Of a stretch of DNA of 64,000 nucleotides, positions 51,701 through 60,546 are shown piece by piece. How positions within the stretch are numbered: the stretch's first letter is position 1; every line of letters starts with the position of its first letter. A model generated the notes under the pieces. The model ran no database searches. It saw only the letters and a program-made list of their open reading frames with translations, and was not told where the DNA came from. Position numbers and translations under genes: made by a program. Where the stretch lies: assembly GCA_041741155.1 (NCBI GenBank), contig JBGSKO010000120.1, positions 1-64,000 on the forward strand, in the 5' to 3' direction. The stretch is from M3007 sp041741155 (GTDB taxonomy: Bacteria > Bacteroidota > Bacteroidia > Chitinophagales > Saprospiraceae).

Positions 51701-52265
51701 CCGGGGAGTGCCTGCCGACGAATGTCTGGTTGCCGGAAAAATGTAGAAACCGGTTTTTTGCAGTATCAAACTGATCAACTCCGCTGCCGGTAGCTACCCA
51801 GATACGTCCCTGGCGATCTTCGTACACATCCTGTACACGATCATCGCTGATACTGCCCGGATTGTTCGGGTCGTGTACATATCGGGTAAATTTCCCGGTC
51901 CTTCGGTCAAACCGGTTTAGTCCGCGATTCGTGGTCACCCAATACCGCCCCTTGCGATCTTCCAGTATTTTGAAAGCCCAGGAGGCCGATATGGAGGTGC
52001 TGTCCCGGCTGTCATTGAGGTAGTTGGTAAACCGGTACCCGTCGTACTTGGCCAGACCGCCCAACGTGCAAAACCACAGGAAGCCCTTGCTGTCTTCCAT
52101 CATGGAGAAAATATGCCCCTGCGGGAGACCGTCCTCGATACCAATGCGGTCGAAGAAAATTTTACCCTGCTGCCCCGTCAGGCACGTGGTCGGGCAAGCA
52201 GCTAACAGCAGCAGCAGGGTATATCGAAGGATGCAGTTCAAGGCGCCAGTAAAAATGACCGGCAA
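48696..52265 (-). CDS. hybrid histidine kinase with two-component propeller sensor and receiver domain
   Basis: 1189 residues. Signal or first membrane segment (YTLLLLLAACPTTC), then about 14 Reg_prop repeats (residues ~35-670; DSKGFLWFCTLGGLAKYD, DRQGRIWVATGSGVDQFD) forming the periplasmic propeller, a Y_Y_Y domain (~690-765), one membrane helix (WWFYLLLALACCSIGYAIF), HisKA (His827, MSHEIRTPMNAIIGL), HATPase (~930-1045; GTGLGLSIARQMV) and a receiver domain (Asp1118 in YDLVLMDIKMPVMDG). It lacks the AraC-type output domain seen in most Bacteroidetes hybrid sensors for glycans, so it must pass phosphate to a separate protein. The stop codon lies in a GGTTGAG repeat. Confidence 0.94.
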   Translation of the reverse strand: MPVIFTGALNCILRYTLLLLLAACPTTCLTGQQGKIFFDRIGIEDGLPQGHIFSMMEDSKGFLWFCTLGGLAKYDGYRFTNYLNDSRDSTSISASWAFKILEDRKGRYWVTTNRGLNRFDRRTGKFTRYVHDPNNPGSISDDRVQDVYEDRQGRIWVATGSGVDQFDTAKNRFLHFSGNQTFVGRHSPVLYEHTDGNLFAATPKGLFLVHWPDSSLVFLPINRDNVLDLRSMIRTSTGHTWLASSTGLWTVDLTLNKAEKVDIGIPEAALVTLLEHPGGILWIGTEHQGLLRFDLKTRRVTHHFTAAPDDPDGLNNNVIYSLMTDRLQNLWIGTFNGISRINPEAQKFQLFQNAQGLDNMKNYILRIHEDRVGKVWTNTMEGIYVRPSLHGAAYPLLLPPKFKPGFCTVTTFFNDQDGLLWFGVAEEGLYRHNPFTNRTEQIDAGTRLKNKIVSSIVPDKNNPDWLWLGTRNGLCHLNKKNLDTVWVYPTTWLPNLKNDNIVTVLQGHDGKLWLRCTGALLLYDPRTGKTDVIDTSEKTLQGEIRAMTVTNAGLWLVNDQGLIHYNPVSRQQEHYTAADGLAQSDLCALLARPNGQIWLASQNYLSRFDPATRSFHNYSLLKEAKEFNTRSSYQTADGRLFFGAINGFVAFDPDRIPVDTLPPRMVLTGFSALNKAMDFGTVPEFVRHIRLNYTDNVFTFHYAGLHFTNPGALRYRYKMEGFNDDWQEAGDRREATYTNLPPGKYTFMADAANADGRWSGSPLVVYVRIEPPFWQRWWFYLLLALACCSIGYAIFKNRLHAQRLAREKELAEQNARYKSQFLTNMSHEIRTPMNAIIGLNKLLLDSGLHEKQKQYVKAIAQSGENLLWIVNDILDQAKIESGKFSFVERPFELDVQLEQLRNLFLHKALENQIEYSIHTAPGVPNRLLGDPLRLQQVLTNLVGNAIKFTRNGLVRLDVALAERTDTHARIQFDVRDTGIGIPAEKLDLIFESFEQVDDEDFANQRGTGLGLSIARQMVEQQGGSISVQSTIGKGATFTVVLPFKIAQGIAPTLLKAPAGNHELKNLKILLVEDAYFNQMLALELLKKHIENVEVDIAENGLIAVEKIRQKTYDLVLMDIKMPVMDGYEATRAIRKMPDGIRNVPILALTANAIPEQLEQCRAVGMNDCITKPIDSEELLEKIERLTRKG

Positions 52266-52343
52266 GGTACGATGTGCAATGCATTTTCAACGCCGTTTGT
52301 GGCGGGCATCCCGGATGCATTGCGCTTTGCACAAATGCCGCGC

Positions 52344-55300
52344 TTAATTAATCACCATTTTCTCTATCCATTTTTTTCCGGCAGATTCCACCACGACGGT
52401 GTACAAACCTTTGTCCAGCAAGCCAAATTGTAAGGGCAATAGCTCCTGGCCGGCAGCATCCGGAAATTCCTGATCGCTTACACCGCGCCCCAGCATATCA
52501 TACACCCGAATTCGTACTCCGGCCGTCCATTTCGGTGAGTATCGGGCAAAAACCTGTCCGCTCGACGGATTGGGGAACAGCAGGAATTTTTCGCCCGAAA
52601 CCGGGGTGAGCGGGTCGCAATCCGGAAGTACGACACAATCGTTGAAGTTGCAGCACTGGGTGTGCGCGGCGTCGTCATTCGTTGCATGTAGCGAAACGGT
52701 AAAGCAAACCGTATCGCCGGGTAATGCAGGCGAACCCAGTGTCAGGTTGTACGCTTGCGTGCCGCCGGGCACCAAACTGCCGAGCGATACGGTCGTATTG
52801 TACGTGAACATGCCTGCCGGAGTGGTGAAAATAAAGTGTGCCTCGCCCATCGTGTAAGCAGAAGTGTTCACGATGGCACCCGACCAAGCCCACGAACCGG
52901 AACTTGAGTCGCAGCCGATTACTTCGTCCCGAACATACCCGCAGGGTGGTTCGCAGCCCAGCTCAACGGTGTCGCGACAAACAACACTGTCGCCCGCCAT
53001 CCATTTAATTTCTAAAAACTGCGACGGCGCAATAGAGGTTTGCACACAAATTTGAGGCAACTGAACCAAGCCCAGCGGCAAGCTGGCCCCAATGGGCGGA
53101 CCTACATTCAAATCAATGACAGTAGGCGAATAACTCGCTGTAAACCACCCCGAGCCAAAGGGGTTGTTGATCGTAATGGTCGTTCCCGCAGACAATATGC
53201 ACAACCCGACGCCATCAAAATAACCGGGGGCAAAATTGTTGTACAAGGAAATAGCATAGCAGCACTTGCCATCCTTGGCCGATAAGGCCTCCACACGTTC
53301 AACCGCAATATCGTCGCAGGGATTACAATCCGGAATCTCGATGCAGTACACCGTGTCAAGCATGCAGCACAGCGTGGTATCAATTTCATCGGGTATGGCA
53401 TCGTGTGCGGTCATACCAAAGCAGAACATTTGACCGGCAATGCCCGTCCCGGTAAGGGCCAGGGTGTACGTACGGCATTCGCCGGGCTGGATCGGGTTGG
53501 CCGTTTCGTCTATGGTGTTGGGTGTTGCCAGAATACCCGTCGGGCTGGTAGGCTGAACCAGAATGTATGCCACCGCAAAATCGGCGTCCACCGGGTTGCA
53601 CACAGTCATGGAGTAGAACACTTCCTTACCCTTGCACCAGATCGAGTCGGTTTGCAAATAGAGGCAGTCCGGCTCCACGGGACAATGGAGGGTAATCGTG
53701 TCGGAACACACCACGTTGAAATCGAAATCGTACCAGTCGAAAATGATTTGTTGGGGGCTGTTCACTACGTTCTCGAGACAGAAGTCGAGGAACCCGGCCA
53801 GCGTGCCCGAAGGCAACGGGCTACCCGTTTGGCTGTTCACCAGTCCGATAGAATTGCTTGTTATGGAAAATACTGACAGCGCGTTATCCAGACTGCCGAA
53901 GTCGAAAACAAAATCGGCATCGGTGGTGTGAATTTGTACCCCGAAGATTCCGCCGAAGTTGTTTGTGAAATTGAGCGTCCAGCAACAGCTGTCTCCGGTA
54001 GGATTAACGGAAGCGCTCAGGGATTCGCAGTCGCAATTGATCAACATCAACATCAGCGAATCCGACGTGCTGGAACACCCATACTGCGTGGTGCCGGTCA
54101 GCGAATACGTGCCGCTCTGGGTCACGATCAAACACTGGTTCGTTTCCCCCGGGATAGGCGCCCCATTCAGATTCCACTGGTAAGCAGCCAGTCCGTCGGG
54201 CCCGCAAATCGTATCCGGATCGCAGGATTTGTAGCATCCCGCCGGCACGAGGCACAGGTCGGGCAAGGGATAGACGACGGCGCTTGCCGAACCTTTGCAG
54301 CCCGTGATAGTGTCCGTCCCGACAGCTGTGTACGTTCCGGCTTGTATTACCGTGCTGGACGTGCCGGTATCCCCGTTGCTCCAGGTGTACACGACATCAG
54401 GCTGTGGCGATGTAATTGTCAGGGTGACGGGCGTGCCTTCGCAAGGTGGCGACGGTGCAACGGAAATTACAAAGGCAGGCGAAACTGCCAGTGAAACAGT
54501 GTGTTGCGCCGAGGTCGCCGAGCAACCGTTGGCATCCGTCACAACCACAGAATATGCCGGCAGGAGGTTGTAGTCGCACACGAGCAGGGTGGCATTTACC
54601 TCGCCACCGATAGGCGTATTGGTGTGGTTTAGCCACTGGTAGGTGTACCCAAAGCCCGTTGAGGCGCTGAGTGTCACGCAACCGGCATCACAAATAAATG
54701 CCGGACCGGAAATGGAGGCCGTCGGTAGCGGCAGCACGGTCACCGTTACAGAATCTGTCGTGTAGGTGCAGCCGTTGGCATCCGTGACGACGACGCTGTA
54801 GGTGCCGGAGGTGGTCACGGTGATGGTCGGAGTAGTAGCATTGTTCGACCACACATAACCTGTGCCGGGAGGTGCGGTCAGCGTCACCGGTGTGCCGGCG
54901 CAGACCGTCAGACTGGGCGACCAGGTGATCGTGTCCACTGCCGGGGCAGGATGTACGATCAGGGACTGGTAGGCGGTGTCTTTGCAGCCCATGTTATCCA
55001 CCACTGCCAGCGAAACCGTGTAGGTTCCTGCCGTGAGGTAGGTGTGCGCGGGCATTTGGCTGCCATTGGTGGCGCCATCGCCGAAGTTCCACAGCCAGGA
55101 AATAATGTTGGGGCCGCTGCCCGTAAAGGCGACAGGTTTGCCTGCGCAAACGGGCGACGGATTCGCAGCGATCGTTGGGGTTGGCCGACCGGGTACGATC
55201 ACGGTTTTGGTGATCGTTGCCTGGCAACCTGCGGCATTGGTCACCGTGAGCGTCACCGTGAACGTGCCGCCCGCAGGCGGATAATTGTGGACGGGGTTTT

Positions 55301-58300
55301 GGGAAGAAGAAGTGCCGGCATCACCGAATGTCCATTGCCAGGAGGTCGGATTCGCCCCGGTCAGGAAGGTGGACAAATCATTGAACGAAACGGTCTGGCA
55401 ATTAACAACACTGGAAAAATCGGCGGCCAAAGGCACGCAAACCTGTGCATTTCGGGTAATCGTACAAGTGCTGTTGGCCGGGAAAAAACTCGGCACTGTG
55501 GCGGTCACGACAACTAAAAAACACCCGGCCTTGGTGTACGTATGGGTAGCGTTGGGCAGGGTGCCGCTATTGATGTTGTTGCCGGGATCGCCGAAGTTCC
55601 AGCCGGTGACGGTGACGTTGGCGGACTTTGTTACCGTAAAATTGTAAGTATTGCAATTAGGCGCCGGGTTTGCTGAAGCAAACGACAGGTTATGCGTGAC
55701 CGGGAAGCATGTGCTTATTCCATTGCAGAAGACTTGTTGTATCGTAATCGTGTTGGACTGGTTGGTGCAGCCGTTGGCATCGGTCACCACTACCCAGTAG
55801 TTGAATGTACCCGCCACCTGGGTATTGTTGTGGGTGTACGTACTTTGTGTGGGCGGCAGTCCCAGCGAGACGCCATTGCGAAACCAGTCAAATGTATAAC
55901 CTATACCGGTGATAGCCGACATCGCAACCGAGCCGGTGTTGTTCGGCGGGTTGTAGCACATCGTAGTTGCATTCCCTGTAGAAATGGAGGCAATCGGTCC
56001 GGGCAAGGGAATAGCCTGATACGTCCCCACTGCCGTGCAACCGTTGGCATTCGTCGTGGTGACGAGGTAGGTGCCGCCGGTCGTGATCGAAATGGTTTGC
56101 GTCGTAGCGAAAGGTGACCACAAATAGGAGGTATAGCCTGCACCCGCATCCAGGGTAGCGGGCACTCCGGGGCAAAGAATACCAACCTGCGTAATAACCG
56201 GAGGCGGCGCGGCGCTGAGCAATACCGGCAAGCTCGCGCTGAGGCTGTTACCGCACAATGAAACCGTCACCTGGAGCGTCGCGGGACCGGCCGTGTTGTT
56301 CCACTGTACCTGTACATTCGGGGTGCCTTGTCCGTTGATCACGCTGCCCAGACCGGGCGAAGCGATCGTCCAGGCGTACGTAGCAGACGGGTGTTGCGCC
56401 GGGCTAACGGAATAGCTTTGTACGGCATTTATACAGGCTGCCGGACCGTTGATGACCGGCGTGCCAACCAATAGTTTCGGCGTAACATTCAGCCGGATGG
56501 TATCGGACAGGCAGGTCGGGGTACTCAAGTTAAATTGTTGCAACACCACACTGTACGGGCCGCCGGTATTCCAGTTTACCACAAGCGGGTTTCCGATGAA
56601 TGAAGCCGGTGTGCCGCCGATAACCGTCCACTGAAAACCTGTGCCGCTTTGCGCGCTTTGTCCGAAATAGGTGTCGGCGCCGCCGGGGCAAATTTCTACA
56701 GGACCGGAAATGCCGGTCGGCTTGGGCGTTTCTATCACACGGATCACTTTGGTTACCTGCTGGTTGCAGTATGCCCCCGGAGTGTTGGACATGGCGGTCA
56801 CGGTGAAGGTGCCGGGGCCGGCATCCCAGGTGACGTTTATATTGGCTGTACCCTGTCCGGTAAACGTAACAGACGGCGTAATGATCCAGGTGTAGTTTGC
56901 CGAAGGCGTAGCTGTAGCCGAAAACGGGGAGCTGGAGTTGACGCAAACGACCGGTGGTACCGGCCCGGTCACGTCAAATTCCGGTTTGATATTTACCGTT
57001 AGTGTGGCCGAACCGGCACAGTCTTCCGGCTCGTGGCCGGGCAGGCCGCCGAGGAATGGACTGGCGTAGGTCAGGTTGATGATGCCCGGCCCCGGTGCGG
57101 TTCCCCACTGAATGACTACGGTATTGGTGCCCTGGCCGGAGAGCACGGTGCCGCCCGACACTTGCCAGTTGTACAGCACACTCATCCACTTCGGCACGGT
57201 ATAGGTCGCCGTCGCATTTTCGCATACACTGGTGAGGCCGTTGATGCCTACCGTGGGTGAAATAATGGGCACCAGTACCGATACGGGTTGGTCGCAGTAG
57301 GCACTGTCGCACCCGGAGACTTCAAGGGTGATCGTGCCGGTGGGACCATTGCCCCATTGCACGCAGATGGTATCGTTACCCTGGCCGGTGAACGGCCACG
57401 GGTTGCCGTTTTCGTCCAGCACCGTCCAGAGGTACGATCCGCAGTTCAGGGCGTCCGTCCAGTACTTGCTGCTGTCGCCGGCGCACAGGGTAGAAATGCA
57501 ATAAATGTTTGGTCCCGGCAGGGAATCTATGAATACAACGGCGGTTGCAGTATCGGAACAGCAGCACAATGGGCTGCCTTGGTTGTCGTAGTTGCTGTTG
57601 GTCACAATGAGCGTGACGGTGTAACTCCCCGGTCCGGCATACTGGTGTGTCGGATGGAACATACTGGAGGAATTGCCGTCGCCGAAATCCCAAAAATACA
57701 TGCTGCCGCCCAGCGAATTGTTGACAAAACTAACGGGTGCATTCAGGCAGAGCGAGTCTGAAGAAGCCTGAAATGCAGCCACAGGAGCATTTAATTTATC
57801 TACACAAAACTCCAGAACGGTCATTTCGCCGTTGCCGTTGGTGATGGTCAGAGAAATGGAGCCGTTACCGGCTGCGCCCCAGGATACGACGATTTCGGCC
57901 GGGTTGCTGCCGGGCACAAACGTGCCGCCGGTGACCGCCCAGGTGTAGGTACTCGCCGTGTCGTAGTTCACAAAATATACTGCTCCGGAATTTTCACACG
58001 CGAACACACAGCCCTGGTCGCCCATGTTGCCGCCCGCCGGGTCGCTTGGTGGGAAATAATCTTCGAGGTTGACGTAAAAGCAGTCCGGTTTCGGGCATTT
58101 GATGATAATCTTGATCGTAGCCGAACATTTATTGGGCGGCTGACAGATTTCGTACCGGTAGCGCAGAATATGTTCGCCGCAGCACGTGCCGGCATTCGCG
58201 CCCTGCAACCAGTACAAATCCCCCCCGGGTGTAAGGCCAAAACAATCGGATTGTCCGATTAAGAGAACCGGGTTGGAAAAGCCCGGCGTCTTGATGTCAT

Positions 58301-58451
58301 TGCTGGTGACATTGTACAAAAGCGTATCGCCTGCCATGATGCAGATCGAATCATCTACCGCCGTCAGGTCGGTCGTTTGGGCCGAGGCCGAAACGGAAAA
58401 AAGAAGGCTCAGGGAAATAAACAGACAGGTACAGCATGATTTCATAGACAT
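52344..58451 (-). CDS. giant secreted PKD/Ig-like protein with T9SS sorting domain
   Basis: 2035 residues with signal peptide (CLFISLSLLFSVSASAQ). At least three PKD domains (MYFWDFGDGNSSSMFHPTH; SWQWTFGDAGTSSSQNPVH; SWLWNFGDGATNGSQMPAH), many Ig-like or HYR-like repeats with the phrase GTYxVxVTDANGC, and Cys-rich segments near the C-terminus. The sorting domain ends the protein (LFPNPSSGQVFARYSP, GLYTVVVESAGKKWIEKM). Such proteins are usually adhesins or filaments at the cell surface, and can be linked to gliding; no partner PorP/SprF gene is adjacent. The start could also be the second Met, 58445. Confidence 0.9.
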   Translation of the reverse strand: MSMKSCCTCLFISLSLLFSVSASAQTTDLTAVDDSICIMAGDTLLYNVTSNDIKTPGFSNPVLLIGQSDCFGLTPGGDLYWLQGANAGTCCGEHILRYRYEICQPPNKCSATIKIIIKCPKPDCFYVNLEDYFPPSDPAGGNMGDQGCVFACENSGAVYFVNYDTASTYTWAVTGGTFVPGSNPAEIVVSWGAAGNGSISLTITNGNGEMTVLEFCVDKLNAPVAAFQASSDSLCLNAPVSFVNNSLGGSMYFWDFGDGNSSSMFHPTHQYAGPGSYTVTLIVTNSNYDNQGSPLCCCSDTATAVVFIDSLPGPNIYCISTLCAGDSSKYWTDALNCGSYLWTVLDENGNPWPFTGQGNDTICVQWGNGPTGTITLEVSGCDSAYCDQPVSVLVPIISPTVGINGLTSVCENATATYTVPKWMSVLYNWQVSGGTVLSGQGTNTVVIQWGTAPGPGIINLTYASPFLGGLPGHEPEDCAGSATLTVNIKPEFDVTGPVPPVVCVNSSSPFSATATPSANYTWIITPSVTFTGQGTANINVTWDAGPGTFTVTAMSNTPGAYCNQQVTKVIRVIETPKPTGISGPVEICPGGADTYFGQSAQSGTGFQWTVIGGTPASFIGNPLVVNWNTGGPYSVVLQQFNLSTPTCLSDTIRLNVTPKLLVGTPVINGPAACINAVQSYSVSPAQHPSATYAWTIASPGLGSVINGQGTPNVQVQWNNTAGPATLQVTVSLCGNSLSASLPVLLSAAPPPVITQVGILCPGVPATLDAGAGYTSYLWSPFATTQTISITTGGTYLVTTTNANGCTAVGTYQAIPLPGPIASISTGNATTMCYNPPNNTGSVAMSAITGIGYTFDWFRNGVSLGLPPTQSTYTHNNTQVAGTFNYWVVVTDANGCTNQSNTITIQQVFCNGISTCFPVTHNLSFASANPAPNCNTYNFTVTKSANVTVTGWNFGDPGNNINSGTLPNATHTYTKAGCFLVVVTATVPSFFPANSTCTITRNAQVCVPLAADFSSVVNCQTVSFNDLSTFLTGANPTSWQWTFGDAGTSSSQNPVHNYPPAGGTFTVTLTVTNAAGCQATITKTVIVPGRPTPTIAANPSPVCAGKPVAFTGSGPNIISWLWNFGDGATNGSQMPAHTYLTAGTYTVSLAVVDNMGCKDTAYQSLIVHPAPAVDTITWSPSLTVCAGTPVTLTAPPGTGYVWSNNATTPTITVTTSGTYSVVVTDANGCTYTTDSVTVTVLPLPTASISGPAFICDAGCVTLSASTGFGYTYQWLNHTNTPIGGEVNATLLVCDYNLLPAYSVVVTDANGCSATSAQHTVSLAVSPAFVISVAPSPPCEGTPVTLTITSPQPDVVYTWSNGDTGTSSTVIQAGTYTAVGTDTITGCKGSASAVVYPLPDLCLVPAGCYKSCDPDTICGPDGLAAYQWNLNGAPIPGETNQCLIVTQSGTYSLTGTTQYGCSSTSDSLMLMLINCDCESLSASVNPTGDSCCWTLNFTNNFGGIFGVQIHTTDADFVFDFGSLDNALSVFSITSNSIGLVNSQTGSPLPSGTLAGFLDFCLENVVNSPQQIIFDWYDFDFNVVCSDTITLHCPVEPDCLYLQTDSIWCKGKEVFYSMTVCNPVDADFAVAYILVQPTSPTGILATPNTIDETANPIQPGECRTYTLALTGTGIAGQMFCFGMTAHDAIPDEIDTTLCCMLDTVYCIEIPDCNPCDDIAVERVEALSAKDGKCCYAISLYNNFAPGYFDGVGLCILSAGTTITINNPFGSGWFTASYSPTVIDLNVGPPIGASLPLGLVQLPQICVQTSIAPSQFLEIKWMAGDSVVCRDTVELGCEPPCGYVRDEVIGCDSSSGSWAWSGAIVNTSAYTMGEAHFIFTTPAGMFTYNTTVSLGSLVPGGTQAYNLTLGSPALPGDTVCFTVSLHATNDDAAHTQCCNFNDCVVLPDCDPLTPVSGEKFLLFPNPSSGQVFARYSPKWTAGVRIRVYDMLGRGVSDQEFPDAAGQELLPLQFGLLDKGLYTVVVESAGKKWIEKMVIN

Positions 58452-58639
58452 GGATTGGGTTGTTTAAAAAAAGCAATTGAATTTAAAATCAAAAATTGAT
58501 CCAATTGGAAATTAACAAGCAAAGTTGCTGTAAAATACTTGTTTGTAGTTAGTTTGTTGGCGAAGTCTTTTTGTTTCAAAATTTTAAGAATTGGGAAATG
58601 TGGCAATTTCAGGATTTTAGTGCTTCAGGGCTATGCACC

Positions 58640-58716
58640 CCACAATCGGACATTTAGACTTTCCAGGTTTTAAACCTGGAAAGTCTGGGGCTTCGAGAAA
58701 ATATTCAATTGTGTGG
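58640..58716. repeat. composite palindrome, copy C (degenerate outer arms)
   Basis: Inner perfect 15-bp arms 58656-58670 and 58672-58686 (AGACTTTCCAGGTTT) with a one-base loop. The left flank CCACAAT at 58640 and right flank ATTGTGTGG at 58708 are partial matches to the outer arms of copies A and B. It lies 20 bases upstream of the next start. The rest of the 285-base gap (58452-58639) is AT-rich, without other structure. Confidence 0.7.
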
Positions 58717-58724
58717 CAACGCAC

Positions 58725-58732
58725 TACCTTCG
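58725..58732 (+). promoter_or_regulatory. -7 box of the aldo/keto reductase gene
   Basis: TACCTTCG, one base from TAnnTTTG, five bases before the ATG at 58737. It supports 58737 as start, over an in-frame ATG at 58713. Confidence 0.4.
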
Positions 58733-58736
58733 CCCC

Positions 58737-59732
58737 ATGAATTACTTGCCAGCATCCAACCGCTACGCCCAAATACCCTACCGCCGCTGTGGCCGCAGCG
58801 GACTGCTCCTGCCCGCCGTTTCGCTCGGTCTGTGGCACAACTTCGGCCACGTAGATGTTCAGGAAAATTGCCGGGATATCCTCCGCCTCGCTTTTGATGC
58901 CGGTGTCACGCACTTCGATCTGGCCAATAACTACGGTCCGCCGCCCGGCTCGGCAGAGGAAAATTTCGGGCGTTTCCTGCGCGCGGACTTCCGCGACCAC
59001 CGCGACGAGCTTATCATTTCCACCAAAGCCGGCTACCGGATGTGGGACGGCCCCTACGGCGAGTGGGGCTCCAAAAAATACCTCGTGGCCAGCCTCGACC
59101 AGAGTCTGCAGCGCATGGGCCTCGACTATGTGGATATTTTCTATAGCCACCGCCCGGACCCAAACACGCCGCTGGAAGAAACCATGGCCGCGCTCGACCT
59201 CATCGTGCGGCAGGGCAAGGCACTCTATGTGGGCATTTCCAACTATTCCGCTGCGCAAACCGTCGAAGCGTGCCGCATCCTGCGAGCGCTCGGTACTCCC
59301 TGCGTGATCCACCAGCCCAAGTACTCCATGTTCGATCGCTGGATCGAAAACGGCCTGCTGGACGTGCTGGAACAGGAAGGCGCCGGCTGTATTCCGTTCT
59401 CCCCGCTCGCCCAGGGCATGCTGACCGACAAGTACCTGCACGGTATTCCGGCAGACTCGCGCGTGGCCAAACCACATGGATTTTTGAAAGAAACCGACCT
59501 CACGGAGAACCGCCTGCAGCAAATCCGCGACCTGAACGCCCTGGCGCAGCAGCGCGGACAAACGCTGGCCCAAATGGCCCTCGCCTGGGTGCTGCGCGAT
59601 GCCCGCGTGACCTCGGTACTGGTGGGCGCCAGCCGGCCCGAACAACTGGCGGATTCGCTGCGCTGCCTGGAAAATTTGCGGTTTGAGGCGACGGAACTGG
59701 AACGTGTGGAAGCGCTGCTTGGAGCGCAATAG
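58737..59732 (+). CDS. L-glyceraldehyde 3-phosphate reductase (aldo/keto reductase)
   Basis: 331 residues, AKR fold, very similar in motifs to YghZ/Gpr: HFDLANNYGPPPGSAEENFG (Asp61, Tyr66), LIISTKAGYRMW (Lys97), FYSHRPDPNTPLEETM (His138), SVLVGASRPEQLADSL (NADPH-binding). Reduces L-GAP and methylglyoxal-type aldehydes with NADPH; detoxification is the presumed role. Single gene; convergent with the DinB-like gene 13 bases away. Confidence 0.93.
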   Translation: MNYLPASNRYAQIPYRRCGRSGLLLPAVSLGLWHNFGHVDVQENCRDILRLAFDAGVTHFDLANNYGPPPGSAEENFGRFLRADFRDHRDELIISTKAGYRMWDGPYGEWGSKKYLVASLDQSLQRMGLDYVDIFYSHRPDPNTPLEETMAALDLIVRQGKALYVGISNYSAAQTVEACRILRALGTPCVIHQPKYSMFDRWIENGLLDVLEQEGAGCIPFSPLAQGMLTDKYLHGIPADSRVAKPHGFLKETDLTENRLQQIRDLNALAQQRGQTLAQMALAWVLRDARVTSVLVGASRPEQLADSLRCLENLRFEATELERVEALLGAQ

Positions 59733-59745
59733 AGCTCTGATCGAA

Positions 59746-60264
59746 TCACCACTCCCCGGCATACGCCAGGCTTTCGCCGCTCATACTTTTCAGTCGCGCG
59801 TATTTCAACTGTACGATCTGCCGCAGGTGCAAGTGGTCGTGTGCAAGCCAGTTGGCCAGCAACATTTTTGCGCGCATTGCGCCCAGTTTCGGATGTTGGC
59901 AGGTATGGTCCCACACGGGATCGGACAGCGGTGGCAGCTCCTGCAGGGCTTGCGCCGATTTTTTGCGTTCGCGGACAAACTGGTTCAGCATGTCCTCAAA
60001 ATTTTGGGCCATGTATTTTCGGTCCTTCACCCAACCCTGCGGGTCAATAGGCGGCATGGGTTGGTCGGGCGTTTCGAGTACATGCCGGACGCGCGCCCGG
60101 AAGTCTTCGCGCTCCTCGTCGGTGAGGTGGCAAAGGATTTCGAGCAGGCACCATTTCCCGGGAGCCGGCCGCCACAGGTATTCGTCTTCGGATGTGCCGG
60201 AAAACAGCGCAACAAAGGCCACGGTGTTTTGGGAAAACTGCTGTAGGTAGGTGTGCAAGTTCAT
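59746..60264 (-). CDS. DinB-family (YfiT-like) metal-binding protein
   Basis: 172 residues, four-helix bundle of the DinB superfamily. Metal ligands: His in WCLLEILCHLTDEE and the HDHLH pattern in LLANWLAHDHLHLRQI. Family members bind Ni/Zn and some act as thiol transferases; the substrate here is not known. The start at 60264 (MNLHTYLQQF) is chosen because the 53 residues upstream in frame are encoded by the MITE-like element at 60304-60428. Confidence 0.85.
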   Translation of the reverse strand: MNLHTYLQQFSQNTVAFVALFSGTSEDEYLWRPAPGKWCLLEILCHLTDEEREDFRARVRHVLETPDQPMPPIDPQGWVKDRKYMAQNFEDMLNQFVRERKKSAQALQELPPLSDPVWDHTCQHPKLGAMRAKMLLANWLAHDHLHLRQIVQLKYARLKSMSGESLAYAGEW

Positions 60265-60303
60265 GTTCGATAAAATTTTCAAGCCGGGACGAAGGTGCGA
60301 TTT

Positions 60304-60428
60304 AGAGGGTGTCTCATAAGTCGCGTTTTCCAATTCACCGCAGAGAAGCAGAGACGCGGAGATTTTGATAATCAAGTTTTTAAAACTCTGCATCTCTGCG
60401 GTAAAAAGGTACTTATGAGACACCCTCT
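60304..60428. mobile_element. MITE-like element with 18-bp terminal inverted repeats
   Basis: 125 bases; ends AGAGGGTGTCTCATAAGT (60304-60321) and its exact complement (60411-60428). A second inner inverted repeat ACCGCAGAGA (60337-60346) pairs with 60393-60402. No transposase is encoded. No clear target-site duplication was seen. It fills most of the 282-base gap between the DinB gene and the next lipoprotein gene. Confidence 0.8.
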
Positions 60429-60479
60429 TGGCACAGGATTCGATGTTTTACAAGTCGTTTACAACGTTTTACAGGAATT

Positions 60480-60513
60480 TTTGTCCCGCCAGATCATGTT
60501 GCCGATACTTTTG
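60480..60513 (+). promoter_or_regulatory. Bacteroidota-type promoter
   Basis: TTTG at 60480-60483 and TACTTTTG at 60506-60513 with 22 bases between, 33 bases before the ATG at 60547. Confidence 0.6.
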
Positions 60514-60546
60514 CCCCGTCATTTTTTTTACTAACAACACTGTGAT

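Noticed and set aside
60265..60423. 53-residue N-terminal extension of the DinB-like protein
   Set aside because: It is encoded by the MITE-like element; the DinB fold starts at MNLHTYLQQF.
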